A stretch of DNA of 64,000 nt from Segnochrobactrum spirostomi (GCF_009600605.1 NZ_VWNA01000003.1:496001-560000), one strand, 5' to 3'; counted from the stretch's first letter, positions 44,767 through 54,223 are shown. Notes: generated by a model from the sequence alone, not told the origin. A program made the numbers and translations.

Positions 44767-45289
44767 TCTTGACGGGGTCGAACTTGTCCTGGAGATCGGC
44801 GCCGAACACAGTCCGGCGCTCGATCTCCAGCACGTCGTCCGGTCTCGGGAAGTTCGAGGGCACCCGCTCTCCCGGCGCGCGCGGTCGGCCGATCAGCCGG
44901 AAGAAATCTTCGAGACCGTTTGGCACGATCAGCCAGACCCAGCGCAGCTTCGTCTCGCCGTCGTTGATGAACATGTGTCGGACATTCTTCGGCAGAAAGA
45001 TCACGCTGTCGGGGCCGATCGGATATTCCTGGCCATCGATCACAGCGCGGCCGCGACCTTCAATGACGTAGACTGCTTCTTCGTTGCGATCGTGGGTGTG
45101 CTCGCGCACATAGCCGCCCGGGGCCACCGACTGCGTGCCGAGACCGAAGGGGTACTCCATCCCGACGATGTGCGGCGCCAGCGCGACATCCACATGGCCG
45201 TTGGCCGGGACCGGCTGCCAGTAGCTCTCCCGATTTTCCGGGCCGGAAATGTGGACGCCGAGCGGAGCGGTGGGGCGGATCTGGTCCAT
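44759..45289 (-). CDS. Cupin-domain protein
   Basis: 176 residues with one cupin domain (about 60-130). The motif G-x-REHTHDRNEEAVYVIEG has the metal-binding His pair and Glu; PKNVRHMFIN gives the second-motif His. Sugar-isomerase-like or dioxygenase-like small cupins look like this. It is the first gene of the cupin-AspDH-hydrolase-mutase operon, with a promoter and TGTCGACA site in front. Enzymatic role unknown. Confidence 0.8.
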   Translation of the reverse strand: MDQIRPTAPLGVHISGPENRESYWQPVPANGHVDVALAPHIVGMEYPFGLGTQSVAPGGYVREHTHDRNEEAVYVIEGRGRAVIDGQEYPIGPDSVIFLPKNVRHMFINDGETKLRWVWLIVPNGLEDFFRLIGRPRAPGERVPSNFPRPDDVLEIERRTVFGADLQDKFDPVKNG

Positions 45290-45412
45290 CGAAGCCTCTG
45301 CAAGGTTGCCGTCGTCTCTGAACGGCGCTTGCCCATGCGCGGCCGCCGTGCTTCCCAGCCAGGGCTCCGGGACATAGCCCGATCAGGGCGCGCGCGAGCC
45401 GTTCGTGACACG

Positions 45413-45478
45413 ATGATATCCATAGCGCACAAAGTGTCGACAGAACAGTAGACATTTTTAGAGGGGGCTCATTATAGT
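45413..45478. promoter_or_regulatory. Divergent promoters around operator site 4 (TGTCGACA)
   Basis: The palindrome is at 45435-45442. Leftward, TCGACA (overlapping the palindrome) and TATCAT (45413-45418) are 16 bases apart and drive the cupin operon. Rightward, TAGACA (45449-45454) and TATAGT (45473-45478) are 18 bases apart and drive the flavoprotein gene at 45504. One bound dimer would cover the leftward -35 and sit just upstream of the rightward -35. Confidence 0.65.
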
Positions 45479-45503
45479 TCCAGGGGCACGATTGGGAACG
45501 GCC

Positions 45504-47108
45504 ATGAAAAATTTCGATGTGGTGGTGCTGGGCTCAGGATCGGCCGGCTGCGCGGCAGCGCTGAGGGCGGCGAAGGGCGGCCTGAAGGTGATCGTCGTCG
45601 AAAAGAGCACCCAGCTCGGCGGCACATCGGCAATGTCGGGATCCGGCGTCTGGGTGCCGGCCAACCATATCGCAGCGTCGGCAGGCATATCCGACAGCCG
45701 CGAGGATGCGATCCGTTATCTGAGGGCGGTCGCGCCGGACGGATGGGCGGCCACGGAAGACGGCCGTTGGCGTGCCTTCGTCGCGGCGGCGCCAGACATG
45801 CTGCGCTTCCTCAGCGACAACACGCCGCTCGATTTCCGATTGATCAACGAGCCGGACCCTTACAGCGAGGCGCCCGGCGGGCGACGCTTCGGCCGGATGG
45901 TGTCGCCGATGCCCCTGAGCCGCAGACGACTCGGCCGGTACGGGCCACGGCTGCGGCGGTCGACCTTGCCGCACCTCTTCACCTACCAAGAGGTTGTGGA
46001 TCTCGACCTCTACCATCACCCCATCCGCGCCGGTCTCAAGCTGTGGCCCAAATTACTGGCGCGCTGGCTGGCGAACGCTGGCGGGCAGGGCACGGCGCTG
46101 ATGATCGGCCTGATCCGCGGCTGTCTCGATGCCGGCGTCACCTTTGCGGTCGAAGCCAGGGCCATGCGGCTCATTCAGGATGAATCCGACCGTGTCGTCG
46201 CCGTCGAGGTGGATGAGGCCGGCCGTCGCCGCACGATCGACGCCCCGCGCGGCGTGGTGATCGCCTCCGGCGGCTTCGAGTGGGACGAGGCGATGCGCCA
46301 TCGTCACTTCCCCGGTCCGTTCGACAGGATCGGCAGTCCGCGCAGCAACGAGGGCGATGGCCAGAAGCTTGCCGCCTCGATCGGCGCGGCGCTCGACCGC
46401 CTGGATCAAGCCAACATCTATCCCTGCCTGCCGACGCGCTATGAGGGGAAGCTTCACGGCCTGCCGATGACATTCCAGGCCGAGCCCCATTCCATCGTCG
46501 TCAATCGGCATGGCCGCCGCTTTGTCAGTGAGAACGATTTCAACATCGGCGAGGCGATCGATGCGCGCGAGGCCGACGGCAGCCCGGTTCACCTGCCGTG
46601 CTTTCTCGTCGGTGATCACCGCTTCCTACGAACCTCACTGCCGTTCCGCTGGTATGCAGCGCGCGATCCGGGCTGGGTGAAGAAAGCCGAGACGATCGAA
46701 GGCCTCGCCGCGCAGCTCGGCCTTCCCACGGCGGCACTAACAGCCACCATCGAGCGCTGGAACAGCTTCTGCCGCGATGGGCGGGATCCCGATTTTCGTC
46801 GCGGTGAGAATGGATGGGAAACCTACAAGGCCCATGGCACTGCCGCACACCTGAAACCGATCGACGCGCCACCCTTCATCGGCATGAGTCTCAATCGCTC
46901 CATCCTCGGCACCAAGGGCGGCGCGCGCACCAACGAGCACGCTCAAGTCTTGCGGCCGGACGGCTCCGTCGTGGCAGGGCTCTATGCCGCCGGCCTCGCC
47001 ATGGCCAATCCGTTCGGTACCCGAGCCGTCGGCGCCGGCACCACGATCGGCCCCAATATGACCTGGGGCTACATTGCCGCCGAGACGATCCTGCGCCAGA
47101 ACCTTTGA
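45504..47108 (+). CDS. Flavoprotein of the fumarate reductase / 3-ketosteroid-dehydrogenase class
   Basis: 534 residues from the ATG at 45504. The FAD motif VVVLGSGSAGCAAALRAAKGGLKV begins near residue 5 (GSGSAG), followed by EKSTQLGGTSAMSGSGVWVP, typical of FAD_binding_2 proteins. The C-terminal GTRAVGAGTTIGPNMTWGYIAAE region closes the FAD site. Such enzymes desaturate ketones or acyl chains, or reduce enoates. There is no signal peptide, so it acts in the cytoplasm. It is transcribed alone, divergent from the cupin/mutase operon under the same operator. Confidence 0.88.
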   Translation: MKNFDVVVLGSGSAGCAAALRAAKGGLKVIVVEKSTQLGGTSAMSGSGVWVPANHIAASAGISDSREDAIRYLRAVAPDGWAATEDGRWRAFVAAAPDMLRFLSDNTPLDFRLINEPDPYSEAPGGRRFGRMVSPMPLSRRRLGRYGPRLRRSTLPHLFTYQEVVDLDLYHHPIRAGLKLWPKLLARWLANAGGQGTALMIGLIRGCLDAGVTFAVEARAMRLIQDESDRVVAVEVDEAGRRRTIDAPRGVVIASGGFEWDEAMRHRHFPGPFDRIGSPRSNEGDGQKLAASIGAALDRLDQANIYPCLPTRYEGKLHGLPMTFQAEPHSIVVNRHGRRFVSENDFNIGEAIDAREADGSPVHLPCFLVGDHRFLRTSLPFRWYAARDPGWVKKAETIEGLAAQLGLPTAALTATIERWNSFCRDGRDPDFRRGENGWETYKAHGTAAHLKPIDAPPFIGMSLNRSILGTKGGARTNEHAQVLRPDGSVVAGLYAAGLAMANPFGTRAVGAGTTIGPNMTWGYIAAETILRQNL

Positions 47109-47521
47109 GCGTCGGGGGACTCGACTCGCGTGTCGAATCATCGTGTCCGCTGGGGAAGCGTGAGGGCCTTGACCAGCTGTCAGCCCCGCTCGCTTCGAAT
47201 TGCGAGGCGCTGTTCGGCCGTTAAGCGGTTGATTAGCGCGCGATCTCGAACAGTTCGTCGATGTTGCGCCCGAAATCGAACGCGATCGGCGATATGCACG
47301 GTGCCACCTTGCCCTTCGACTGTGTCTTGCGACGTGCCACCGTCTCAATGTCTGCATCGCGAAGTGCGGCGGGTATGCCTCCAGCACCCGGCCTCGAGGA
47401 TGGGGCCCGTTCGCTGTGACGGATCTGAGAGCGTGCCGTAGCTGCTGTAGGCCTCAACACGTAACAGTACGCCCGCCTTGAACCATCGTAAAACCGCGCC
47501 GTCCAGCTTTGTCCACGCAAT
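47109..47521. other. 413-base gap with a possible gene remnant
   Basis: The gap lies between the flavoprotein and dihydropyrimidinase stops. A minus-strand frame ending at 47233 has a plausible C-terminal peptide (IETVARRKTQSKGKVAPC, then a DFGRNIDELFEIAR end) of about 45 residues, without a convincing start or domain. It may be the tail of a deleted gene. No terminator-like hairpin was seen. Confidence 0.3.
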
Positions 47522-48918
47522 CTAAACAGCAAGGGGCGAGGGCGCGCGGGCGCGGTGCCGACCCAGGCCCTTGGGGCCCACAAGGGCCCCTTCGTTGATC
47601 ATGACGGTACCGTTGAGGATAACGGTAACTGGCCACCCCTGAACCTCCAGCCCTTCATATGGGCTGTAATCCGAGCCGTCGTGAAGATCGGCGTGGCGTA
47701 TCGTCCGCCGGACTGACGGATCCCAGATTGCGATGTCCGCGTCCATTCCCACGGCGATCCGTCCCTTGCGCTCTAATCCGTAGAGGCGGGCGTGATTTGT
47801 CGCGGTTAGGGCGACGAAGCGGGGCAGATCGATCCTCCCCTTCATCACACCCTCCGAAAACAGGATCGGTAGCCGAGTTTCGACACCTGGAATCCCGTTC
47901 GGGATATGGCGGAAGCTCGCGCGGCCGCGTGCGTTGAGCTTGCCTGAAGGATCGTTGAACAGGAAAGGGCAGTGGTCGGAAGAGAACAGGTCGAACACGC
48001 CCTGTTCGATGCCGCGCCAGCAGGCTTCCTGCTCTTGCTTGTCGCGCGGAGGTGGGGAGCAGACAAATTTCGCGCCTTCCCAGTTGCTGCGGTCGAGATC
48101 ATCCGCGGTGAGCATGAGATATTGCGGGCACGTTTCACCCACGACCTTGCGACCGCGCGCCCGGGCTGCGCGGATCTCGTCGGCCGCCGCGCCGTTGGAG
48201 ACGTGGACGATCACCACCGGTACGTCGACCACCTCGGCGAGCGACAGCGCGCGATGGGTGGCTTCGCGTTCGACGACCACCGGGCGAGAACTCGCATGGG
48301 CGCGCGGCGCGAGGTCGCCGGCGCTCTCGTGCCGGCCGATCAGATAGCGAACGGCGTCCTCGTTCTCGCAGTGCACGAGCACCAGCGCTCTCGTCCGCCG
48401 CGCGACGTCCATGGTGGCAAGGATTTCGGCATCATTCAGCCGCAACCCCTCATAGGTCATGAATACTTTGAAGGAGGTATAACCTTCGGCGACCAGCGCC
48501 GGCAGTTCCTGCCCGAGCACTGCCGGCGTCGGATCGGAGACGATCATATGAAACGAGACGTCCGTGTAGCACTGGCCCTCCGCCAGTTCGTGGTAGGCGG
48601 TCACCGCCTCGCGCAGCGACTGACCCTTCTGCTGGAGGCAGAACGGAAGCACGCAGGTGTTTCCCCGAACAAGGCCGAACGGGTGCCGCTCTCGAAGTCG
48701 TCCGCCATGCGGATGCCCTCGCCCGAGGGCTGGGCCATGTGGACGTGGCTGTCGATGCCGCCTGGTAGGACGTAGCGTCCCGTCGCGTCGAGGGTGTGGG
48801 CTCCGTCCGGCAGGCTCTCGCCGATCTGGACGATGCGCCCGTCTCGGATGCCGATGTCGGCGGCGAACACGTCGGATGCGGTGGCGATTGTGCCGTTGCG
48901 AATGACGAGGTCGAACAT
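47522..48918 (-). pseudogene. Frameshifted dihydropyrimidinase / D-hydantoinase
   Basis: The first frame (start 48918) has the N-terminal beta domain and the zinc motif GGIDSHVHM near residue 55, and runs to DDFESGTRSALFGE. The second frame (to 47522) carries the rest: VLPFCLQQKGQ, the carboxylated Lys in SFKVFMTYEG, VHCENED, HVSNG and SSDHCPF. Adding one G to the four-base G run at 48663-48666 joins them into about 465 codons of normal family length. It belongs to the amidohydrolases that open dihydropyrimidine or hydantoin rings. It is the last gene of the ureide-type operon. Mutation or base-call error cannot be told apart here. Confidence 0.88.
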
Positions 48919-48940
48919 GGGTGCTCTCCGATCCCTGGTG

Positions 48941-49696
48941 TCAGACCATCACGTCGCCGCCGTTGGGGGAGAGCGACTGCCCGCAATAGTAGCCGCCCGC
49001 GTCGGAAGCCAGCAGGAGCGCCGTCGGCGCGATCTCGGCGACGTTGCCGAAGCGCCCCATGGGCAACTGGGCCTGTTTCATGGCCCGCCAGGCGTCGGTC
49101 AGTCCCATCAGCATGTCGGTCTCGATCGGTCCCGGCGCGATCGAATTGACCGTCACCCCCTTCGGCGCGGCCTCGTAGGCGAGCGCGCGAGTGAAGCCGA
49201 CGATGCCGGCCTTGGCAGCGCAGTAGTGCGCGAGGCCCGGCGCGCCCTTGTAGGCGAGCTGCGACGAGAAGTTGATGATCCGGCCCCAGCCCCTCGCGGC
49301 CATGGCCGGATAAAACCGCTGGGTCACCATGAAGGTGCCACGCAGATGCACGCCGATCATGCGGTCGAAAGCGGTGGTGGTGATGTCCTCGAACGCGAGG
49401 TCGCCACCGATGCCGGCGCAGTTGACGAGGATGTCCACCGGGCCGAGAGTGCCGGCACTCCAGGCCGCGAGGGCGTCGACTGAGGCCTCGTCGGCGACGT
49501 CGCAGACGGTGTGAACCACCTCGTGGCCGGCGGCGCCGAGGCGGGCGGCCAGCGCGGCGGCATTGGCGTCGTCGCCGAACTGGCAGTAGCCGACGCGCGC
49601 GCCGTGGGCGAGGAATATCTCGACGATGGCCGCGCCGATGCCGCGGCTGCCGCCGGTCACCATAGCCGTGCGGCCGGCAAGGCTGAAACTGGTCAT
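48941..49696 (-). CDS. SDR-family oxidoreductase
   Basis: 251 residues. TGGSRGIG near residue 14, NCAGIGG, SSQLAYKG with catalytic Ser and YCAAK are present. NSIAPGPIETDM and the ending GQSLSPNGGDVMV are FabG/3-oxoacyl-reductase-like. It is co-directional with the dihydropyrimidinase and an epimerase; the substrate is not evident. Confidence 0.88.
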   Translation of the reverse strand: MTSFSLAGRTAMVTGGSRGIGAAIVEIFLAHGARVGYCQFGDDANAAALAARLGAAGHEVVHTVCDVADEASVDALAAWSAGTLGPVDILVNCAGIGGDLAFEDITTTAFDRMIGVHLRGTFMVTQRFYPAMAARGWGRIINFSSQLAYKGAPGLAHYCAAKAGIVGFTRALAYEAAPKGVTVNSIAPGPIETDMLMGLTDAWRAMKQAQLPMGRFGNVAEIAPTALLLASDAGGYYCGQSLSPNGGDVMV

Positions 49697-49720
49697 GGCG
49701 TTGTCTCCGGAATGGCGCCG

Positions 49721-50659
49721 TCAGGCGCGACGGTCCGCCAGCCACGCGGCATAGGCGCGAACGCCGTCCTCCAGCGTGTGGCGCGGCACGAAGCCGAGGT
49801 CCCGCGCGATGGCGGTGGTGTCGAAGCGGTGCTGGTAGTCGTCCAGAGGGTCGGGTCCCAAGGCGACGTCGATGTCGGCGGTGGGCAGCACGCGCCTGAC
49901 CACCTCGGCGACCTCGCCGATGGTCAGGAAGCTGCCGCCGGTGGCGGTATAGACCGGCTGCGGGCAGGAGGGTGCGTCGTGGGCGCGCAGGAGGGCGTCC
50001 ACCGCGTCGTCGACATGGATGAACTGGCGGGGAAAGTCGCGCCCGAACGGCAGCCGGCTCGGCCGGCCGGCCTGCGCATCCGTGATCAGGGTCCGGATCA
50101 CGCAGTCGGTCGTGCGGCCCGGACCGTAGACCCAGCAAAGCCGGATCGCCACCGCGTCGAGACCGTGCTGCCGGCGATAGCCGGCCAGCAACTGCTCGGC
50201 GGCGACCTTGGTGGCGCCATAGACGGAGGAGGGTCTGAGCGGGGTATCCTCTGCCAGCCCGGGCGTGCCGGCGTCCGGCGCACGCGTCGGGCCGAAGGCA
50301 CTGGTGGACGAGCAGAACACCAGCCGGCGCATCCCGAAGGTCCGCGCCAGCTCGAGCATGTTGGCCGTTCCGGTCACATTGGCCTGAACGATGCCGTAAG
50401 GGTTATCGATCATCACCATCGGCCCGGAGACCGCGCCGCAATGGATGATCGAGCCGACGCCCTCGGCACGCGCGAGGCCATGAAGCCGGTGGATGTCGCC
50501 GAGATCGGCGATGGTGACGGGGTGCTGGCCCGGCTTGAGCGCGATGTCGATGCCGAGCGCCCGCCGGCCTCCAGCGGATAGGCGCGCCAGCACGCGCTGG
50601 CCGATCAGGCCGGACGCACCGGTGACGAGAATGGTCGGTTCGGATGTCGGTTCGCTCAC
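49721..50659 (-). CDS. NAD-dependent epimerase/dehydratase-family protein
   Basis: 312 residues, an extended SDR. TGASGLIGQRV near residue 14, SSTSAFG with Ser, YGATK (YxxxK) and RLCWVYGPGR are intact. FPRQFIHVDDAVDAL is typical of sugar-nucleotide or uronate-type enzymes. It overlaps the ABC ATPase gene by four bases. A sugar-like or hydroxylated carboxylate substrate fits, but nothing specific can be said. Confidence 0.85.
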   Translation of the reverse strand: MSEPTSEPTILVTGASGLIGQRVLARLSAGGRRALGIDIALKPGQHPVTIADLGDIHRLHGLARAEGVGSIIHCGAVSGPMVMIDNPYGIVQANVTGTANMLELARTFGMRRLVFCSSTSAFGPTRAPDAGTPGLAEDTPLRPSSVYGATKVAAEQLLAGYRRQHGLDAVAIRLCWVYGPGRTTDCVIRTLITDAQAGRPSRLPFGRDFPRQFIHVDDAVDALLRAHDAPSCPQPVYTATGGSFLTIGEVAEVVRRVLPTADIDVALGPDPLDDYQHRFDTTAIARDLGFVPRHTLEDGVRAYAAWLADRRA

Positions 50660-52308
50660 CGCAGAACTCCCTGCAGATGGTCTTCATGGGGCGGCTCGGC
50701 CTGTTCGATGGCCAGCTCCGCCGACAGCAGCTTGCGCGTATAGGGGTCCTTCGGCCGGGCGAAGACCTCGTCCATGCTGCCCGCCTCGACGATCCGTCCC
50801 CGGTTCATGACGGCGACGTCGTGGGCGAGCGAGCGGACCGAGTTGAGGTCGTGGGTGATGAACAGGGCCGAGAGCTGCATCCGGCTCTGCAGGTCGCGCA
50901 CGAGATCGATGATCTGGGCGCGCACGCGGATATCGAGCGCCGTGGTCGGTTCGTCGAAGATGACGAAGTCCGGGCGGCTGGCGAGCGCCCGCGCGATGCC
51001 GACGCGCTTCTGTTCGCCCGCCGTGAGTTCATGGGGAAACAGCTCGGCGGTGCGCGTCGGCAGGTCGACGAGCGCCAGAACCTCGTGGACCCGCTTCAGG
51101 CGCTCGGCGGCGGACATGGTCTCCAGCATCGCCAGCGGTTCGTTGACGAGCTGGCGCACCCGCCAGCGTGGATTGAGCGCCACATAGGGTTCCTGAAACA
51201 CCATCTGGATCCGGCGGCGCAATCCGCGGAAGCGTGCCTCCGGCCAGTGGGTGACGTCCTCCCCGTCGAACAGGATCCGGCCCGACGTCGCCTGCAGCAG
51301 CCGCACGAGGCACTGGCCGATGGTGGTCTTGCCCGAGCCGCTCTCGCCGACGAGGGCGAGGGTCTCGCCACGGCGCACGGTGAAGGACACGCCGTCGACC
51401 GCGCGGACGAGTTCGCCCGGCCGGCTGCCGGGGAAAATCTTCACGAGGTTCTCGATGGCGAGCAGCGGCGCGGCGTCCGTTCCGGTCCCGCGAAGCGAGG
51501 GAACCGGCCGCGCCCGCGCCGCGTCCATGAGCGCGCGGCTGTAGGGTTCGCGCGGCGCCGCGATGAATTGGGCGGTCGGCGCCATCTCCTCGATCCGGCC
51601 GCCGCGCATCACCGCGACGCGGTTGCAATAGTGCGCGACGATGCCGAGATCGTGGGTGATGAGCACCACCGAGCAGCCCATCCGCCGGCTGCGCTCCACC
51701 AGCATGTCGAGCACCTGCACCGACACGGTGGCGTCGAGCCCGAGGGTGGCGTCGTCGGCGAGCACGATCTTCGGCTCGGCGATCAGGGCCATGGCGATCA
51801 CCACGCGCTGGGCCATGCCGCCCGACAGCTCGTGGGGATAGGCCTTGGCGCGTTCCTCGGGGTTGACGATGCCGACATCGGCGAGAAGCTGCACCGCCTG
51901 CGCCCAGGCGGCCTGCCGCGACAGCCGCCGGTGGCTGCGCAGCACGCGCACGAGCTGCGCGCCCACCCGCTCGACTGGATCGAGCAGCGCCTTGGCGTTG
52001 GTGCCGATCAGCGACACCGTTCCGCCGCGCAGGGAACGGCGTTCGCCCGGCGTCATCTGGCTGACGACGCGGCCTTCGACCAGCACCTCGCCGCGCTCGC
52101 GGCGCACGCCCGGCGGCAGCAGGTCGATGATGGCGCGCGCCAGCAGCGACTTGCCGGCGCCGGTTTCGCCGACGATGCCGAGGATCTCGTGCGGCATCAG
52201 CCGGAGATCGAGCCCGTCCAGCAGGACGCGCTCGCCTTCCTCCCCGTCGGCGACGAGGGTCAGGCCGTCGATCCGCAGCACGGGCGTGTCGGCGGTTTCG
52301 CTCGTCAT
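50656..52308 (-). CDS. Fused DppD-DppF double ATPase of dipeptide-type ABC importer
   Basis: 550 residues from the ATG at 52308, overlapping the DppC stop. Two nucleotide-binding domains: the first has Walker A GETGAGKS, signature LSGGMAQRV and Walker B IVLADDATLGLD; the second has GESGSGKT, LTAGEQKRVGIARAL and VIFDEPTTALD. Each is followed by an oligopeptide-transporter-type C-terminal extension (REPYSRAL and KDPYTRKLL). Such fused ATPases are common in this family. In the first domain Walker B has DDAT rather than DEPT, so the catalytic Glu is replaced by Asp. Confidence 0.93.
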   Translation of the reverse strand: MTSETADTPVLRIDGLTLVADGEEGERVLLDGLDLRLMPHEILGIVGETGAGKSLLARAIIDLLPPGVRRERGEVLVEGRVVSQMTPGERRSLRGGTVSLIGTNAKALLDPVERVGAQLVRVLRSHRRLSRQAAWAQAVQLLADVGIVNPEERAKAYPHELSGGMAQRVVIAMALIAEPKIVLADDATLGLDATVSVQVLDMLVERSRRMGCSVVLITHDLGIVAHYCNRVAVMRGGRIEEMAPTAQFIAAPREPYSRALMDAARARPVPSLRGTGTDAAPLLAIENLVKIFPGSRPGELVRAVDGVSFTVRRGETLALVGESGSGKTTIGQCLVRLLQATSGRILFDGEDVTHWPEARFRGLRRRIQMVFQEPYVALNPRWRVRQLVNEPLAMLETMSAAERLKRVHEVLALVDLPTRTAELFPHELTAGEQKRVGIARALASRPDFVIFDEPTTALDIRVRAQIIDLVRDLQSRMQLSALFITHDLNSVRSLAHDVAVMNRGRIVEAGSMDEVFARPKDPYTRKLLSAELAIEQAEPPHEDHLQGVLR

Positions 52309-53180
52309 GCCGTCTCTCCGGTGGTCTGCGGCCGGCGCCCGGCGCGGGCCGGCTTGCGGGCACGCGTGGGATCGAGCGCATCGCGCATCACGTCGCCGAG
52401 CAGGGCGAAGCAGAGCACGGCGACGACGATGGCGAGCCCGGGGAACAGCGACACCCACCACACGCCGAGGATCATCTCCTGCGCACCGGTGGAGACCATC
52501 AGCCCCCATTCCGGCGTCGGCATCCGCACGCCCGCGCCGATGAACGAGAGGCCGGCGGTGAGCAGGATCGCCATGCCGATCGATATCGAGACCTGCACCA
52601 TGGCCGGCATCATCGCGTTCGGCAGCAGGTGGCGGAACATGATGTGGCGGTCGGTGGCGCCCGAGCACCGCGCCGCCGCCACGAACGGCCGCTCTCGCAG
52701 CGACAGCACCTCGGCGCGGATCAGCCGGGCGAAGATCGGGATGAACAGGATCGCGAGCACGATCGCGACGTTCCAGATCTCCTGGCCCATGACGGCCACC
52801 AGCGCCATGCCGAGCACGAAGATCGGAAAGGCCTGGATGAAGTCGAACAGCCGCATGGCGAGGCTCGACGCCGGGCCGCGATAGAAGCCGATCAGAAGGC
52901 CGAGCGGCACGCCGACGGCGAAGGCGACGGCGACCGAGACGACGCTGATCAGAAGATTGATGCGCGTCGCGTAGACCACCCGCGAGAACACGTCCATGCC
53001 GGTGATGTCGGTGCCGAACCAGTGCGCGGCGGAGGGCGGCTGCAGCGAGGCGAGGGCATCGGCCTCCACCGGGCTGTAAGGGCTGATCACCGGCGCGAAC
53101 ACGATCATGACGATCTGCAGGCCGAGCAGCAGGAGGCCGATCACAGCCGCCGGGCGTCGGAGCGCGAGGGGCAGCTTCAT
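52305..53180 (-). CDS. DppC-type ABC importer permease
   Basis: 291 residues from the ATG at 53180. An N-terminal helix is followed by the HWFGTDITGMDVFSRVVYATR segment typical of DppC, then about five more spans and the coupling loop VAAARCSGATDRHIMFRHLLPN. It overlaps both neighbours by four bases. It forms the channel with DppB. Confidence 0.93.
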   Translation of the reverse strand: MKLPLALRRPAAVIGLLLLGLQIVMIVFAPVISPYSPVEADALASLQPPSAAHWFGTDITGMDVFSRVVYATRINLLISVVSVAVAFAVGVPLGLLIGFYRGPASSLAMRLFDFIQAFPIFVLGMALVAVMGQEIWNVAIVLAILFIPIFARLIRAEVLSLRERPFVAAARCSGATDRHIMFRHLLPNAMMPAMVQVSISIGMAILLTAGLSFIGAGVRMPTPEWGLMVSTGAQEMILGVWWVSLFPGLAIVVAVLCFALLGDVMRDALDPTRARKPARAGRRPQTTGETA

Positions 53181-54223
53181 ACCTTGATCCTCGGGTCGGC
53201 GAGTTCGTAGAGGATGTCCACCACGAGGTAGACGACGAGAATGAAGGCGGCGGCGACTAGGATGAAACCCTGCAGTGCCGGGTAGTCGCTGTTCATCACC
53301 GCCTGCACGGCGTACTGGCCGAGGCCGCCCCAGGAGAAGATCGTCTCGACCAGCACCGCCGCGCCGAGCAGGAAGCCGACCAGGAAGCCGATGATGGTGA
53401 TGATCGGCGGCAGGCTGTTGCGCATGGCGGCGCGGATGATCACGCGTTCCGGCACGCCGCAGGCCCGGGCATGGCGGACGAAGTCGGACCGCCAGACCCC
53501 TGCGAAGATGCTCTGGGTCATCTTCATCAGCGCGCCGGCATTGACGATGGCGATGGTCAGAACCGGCAGCACGAGGCGCCCGGCGGCCGATGTCAGCGCG
53601 GCGAAGTTGCCGGCGATCAGCGCATCCACCGTGTAGAAGCCGGTGACGTAGGGCGGCGGGTTCATCATCGCGTCGATGCGCCCGAACGGCGCGGCCGCCC
53701 AGCCGAGCATGGTGAAGAACACGTAGATCAGGATGAGGCCGATCCAGAAATCCGGAATGGCGCCGGCGGCGAGGCCGTAGATCCGGGCGCCGACATCGAC
53801 GGTCCCGCCCGGCCGCACCACCGAGGCGACGGCGACGGCGAAGCCGATGATCACCGTCAGGATCATGGCGTAGGTGATGAGTTCCAGCGTCGCCGGCGCG
53901 CGCTCCATCAGGTCGACCGTCACCGGATTGGAGGTGAAGATCGAGATGCCGAGATCGCCGTGCAGGACGTTGCCGCAATAGGTGAGGAATTGCACCCACA
54001 GGCTGTCGTTGAGGCCGAGCCGGTCGCGCAGCTGCGCCACCGCCTCCGGCGTCGCCATGTTGCCGAGCAGCAGCACCGCCGGATCGCCGGGCAGCAGGCG
54101 GATCAGGAAGAACGTCACGAACAGCACGCCGAACATCTGCGGCACGAGCAGCGCAAGCCGTGGCAGCACGATCTGGAGAGCGCGCGGAACGCACTCCCAA
54201 CGTCGTCTCAGGGCGAGGAGCAT
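53177..54223 (-). CDS. DppB-type ABC importer permease
   Basis: 348 residues from the ATG at 54223. The N-terminal FLIRLLPGDPAVLLLG and the coupling loop HARACGVPERVIIRAAMRNSLPP mark a DppB permease with about six spans. The upstream in-frame region to 54316 lies in the SBP-DppB gap and holds the terminator, so it is not coding. Confidence 0.93.
   Translation of the reverse strand: MLLALRRRWECVPRALQIVLPRLALLVPQMFGVLFVTFFLIRLLPGDPAVLLLGNMATPEAVAQLRDRLGLNDSLWVQFLTYCGNVLHGDLGISIFTSNPVTVDLMERAPATLELITYAMILTVIIGFAVAVASVVRPGGTVDVGARIYGLAAGAIPDFWIGLILIYVFFTMLGWAAAPFGRIDAMMNPPPYVTGFYTVDALIAGNFAALTSAAGRLVLPVLTIAIVNAGALMKMTQSIFAGVWRSDFVRHARACGVPERVIIRAAMRNSLPPIITIIGFLVGFLLGAAVLVETIFSWGGLGQYAVQAVMNSDYPALQGFILVAAAFILVVYLVVDILYELADPRIKV

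Noticed and set aside
47233-47583. 116-codon minus frame after the dihydropyrimidinase as a gene
   Set aside because: The 5' part overlaps the dihydropyrimidinase end in another frame and no domain is recognisable; listed only as a possible remnant.
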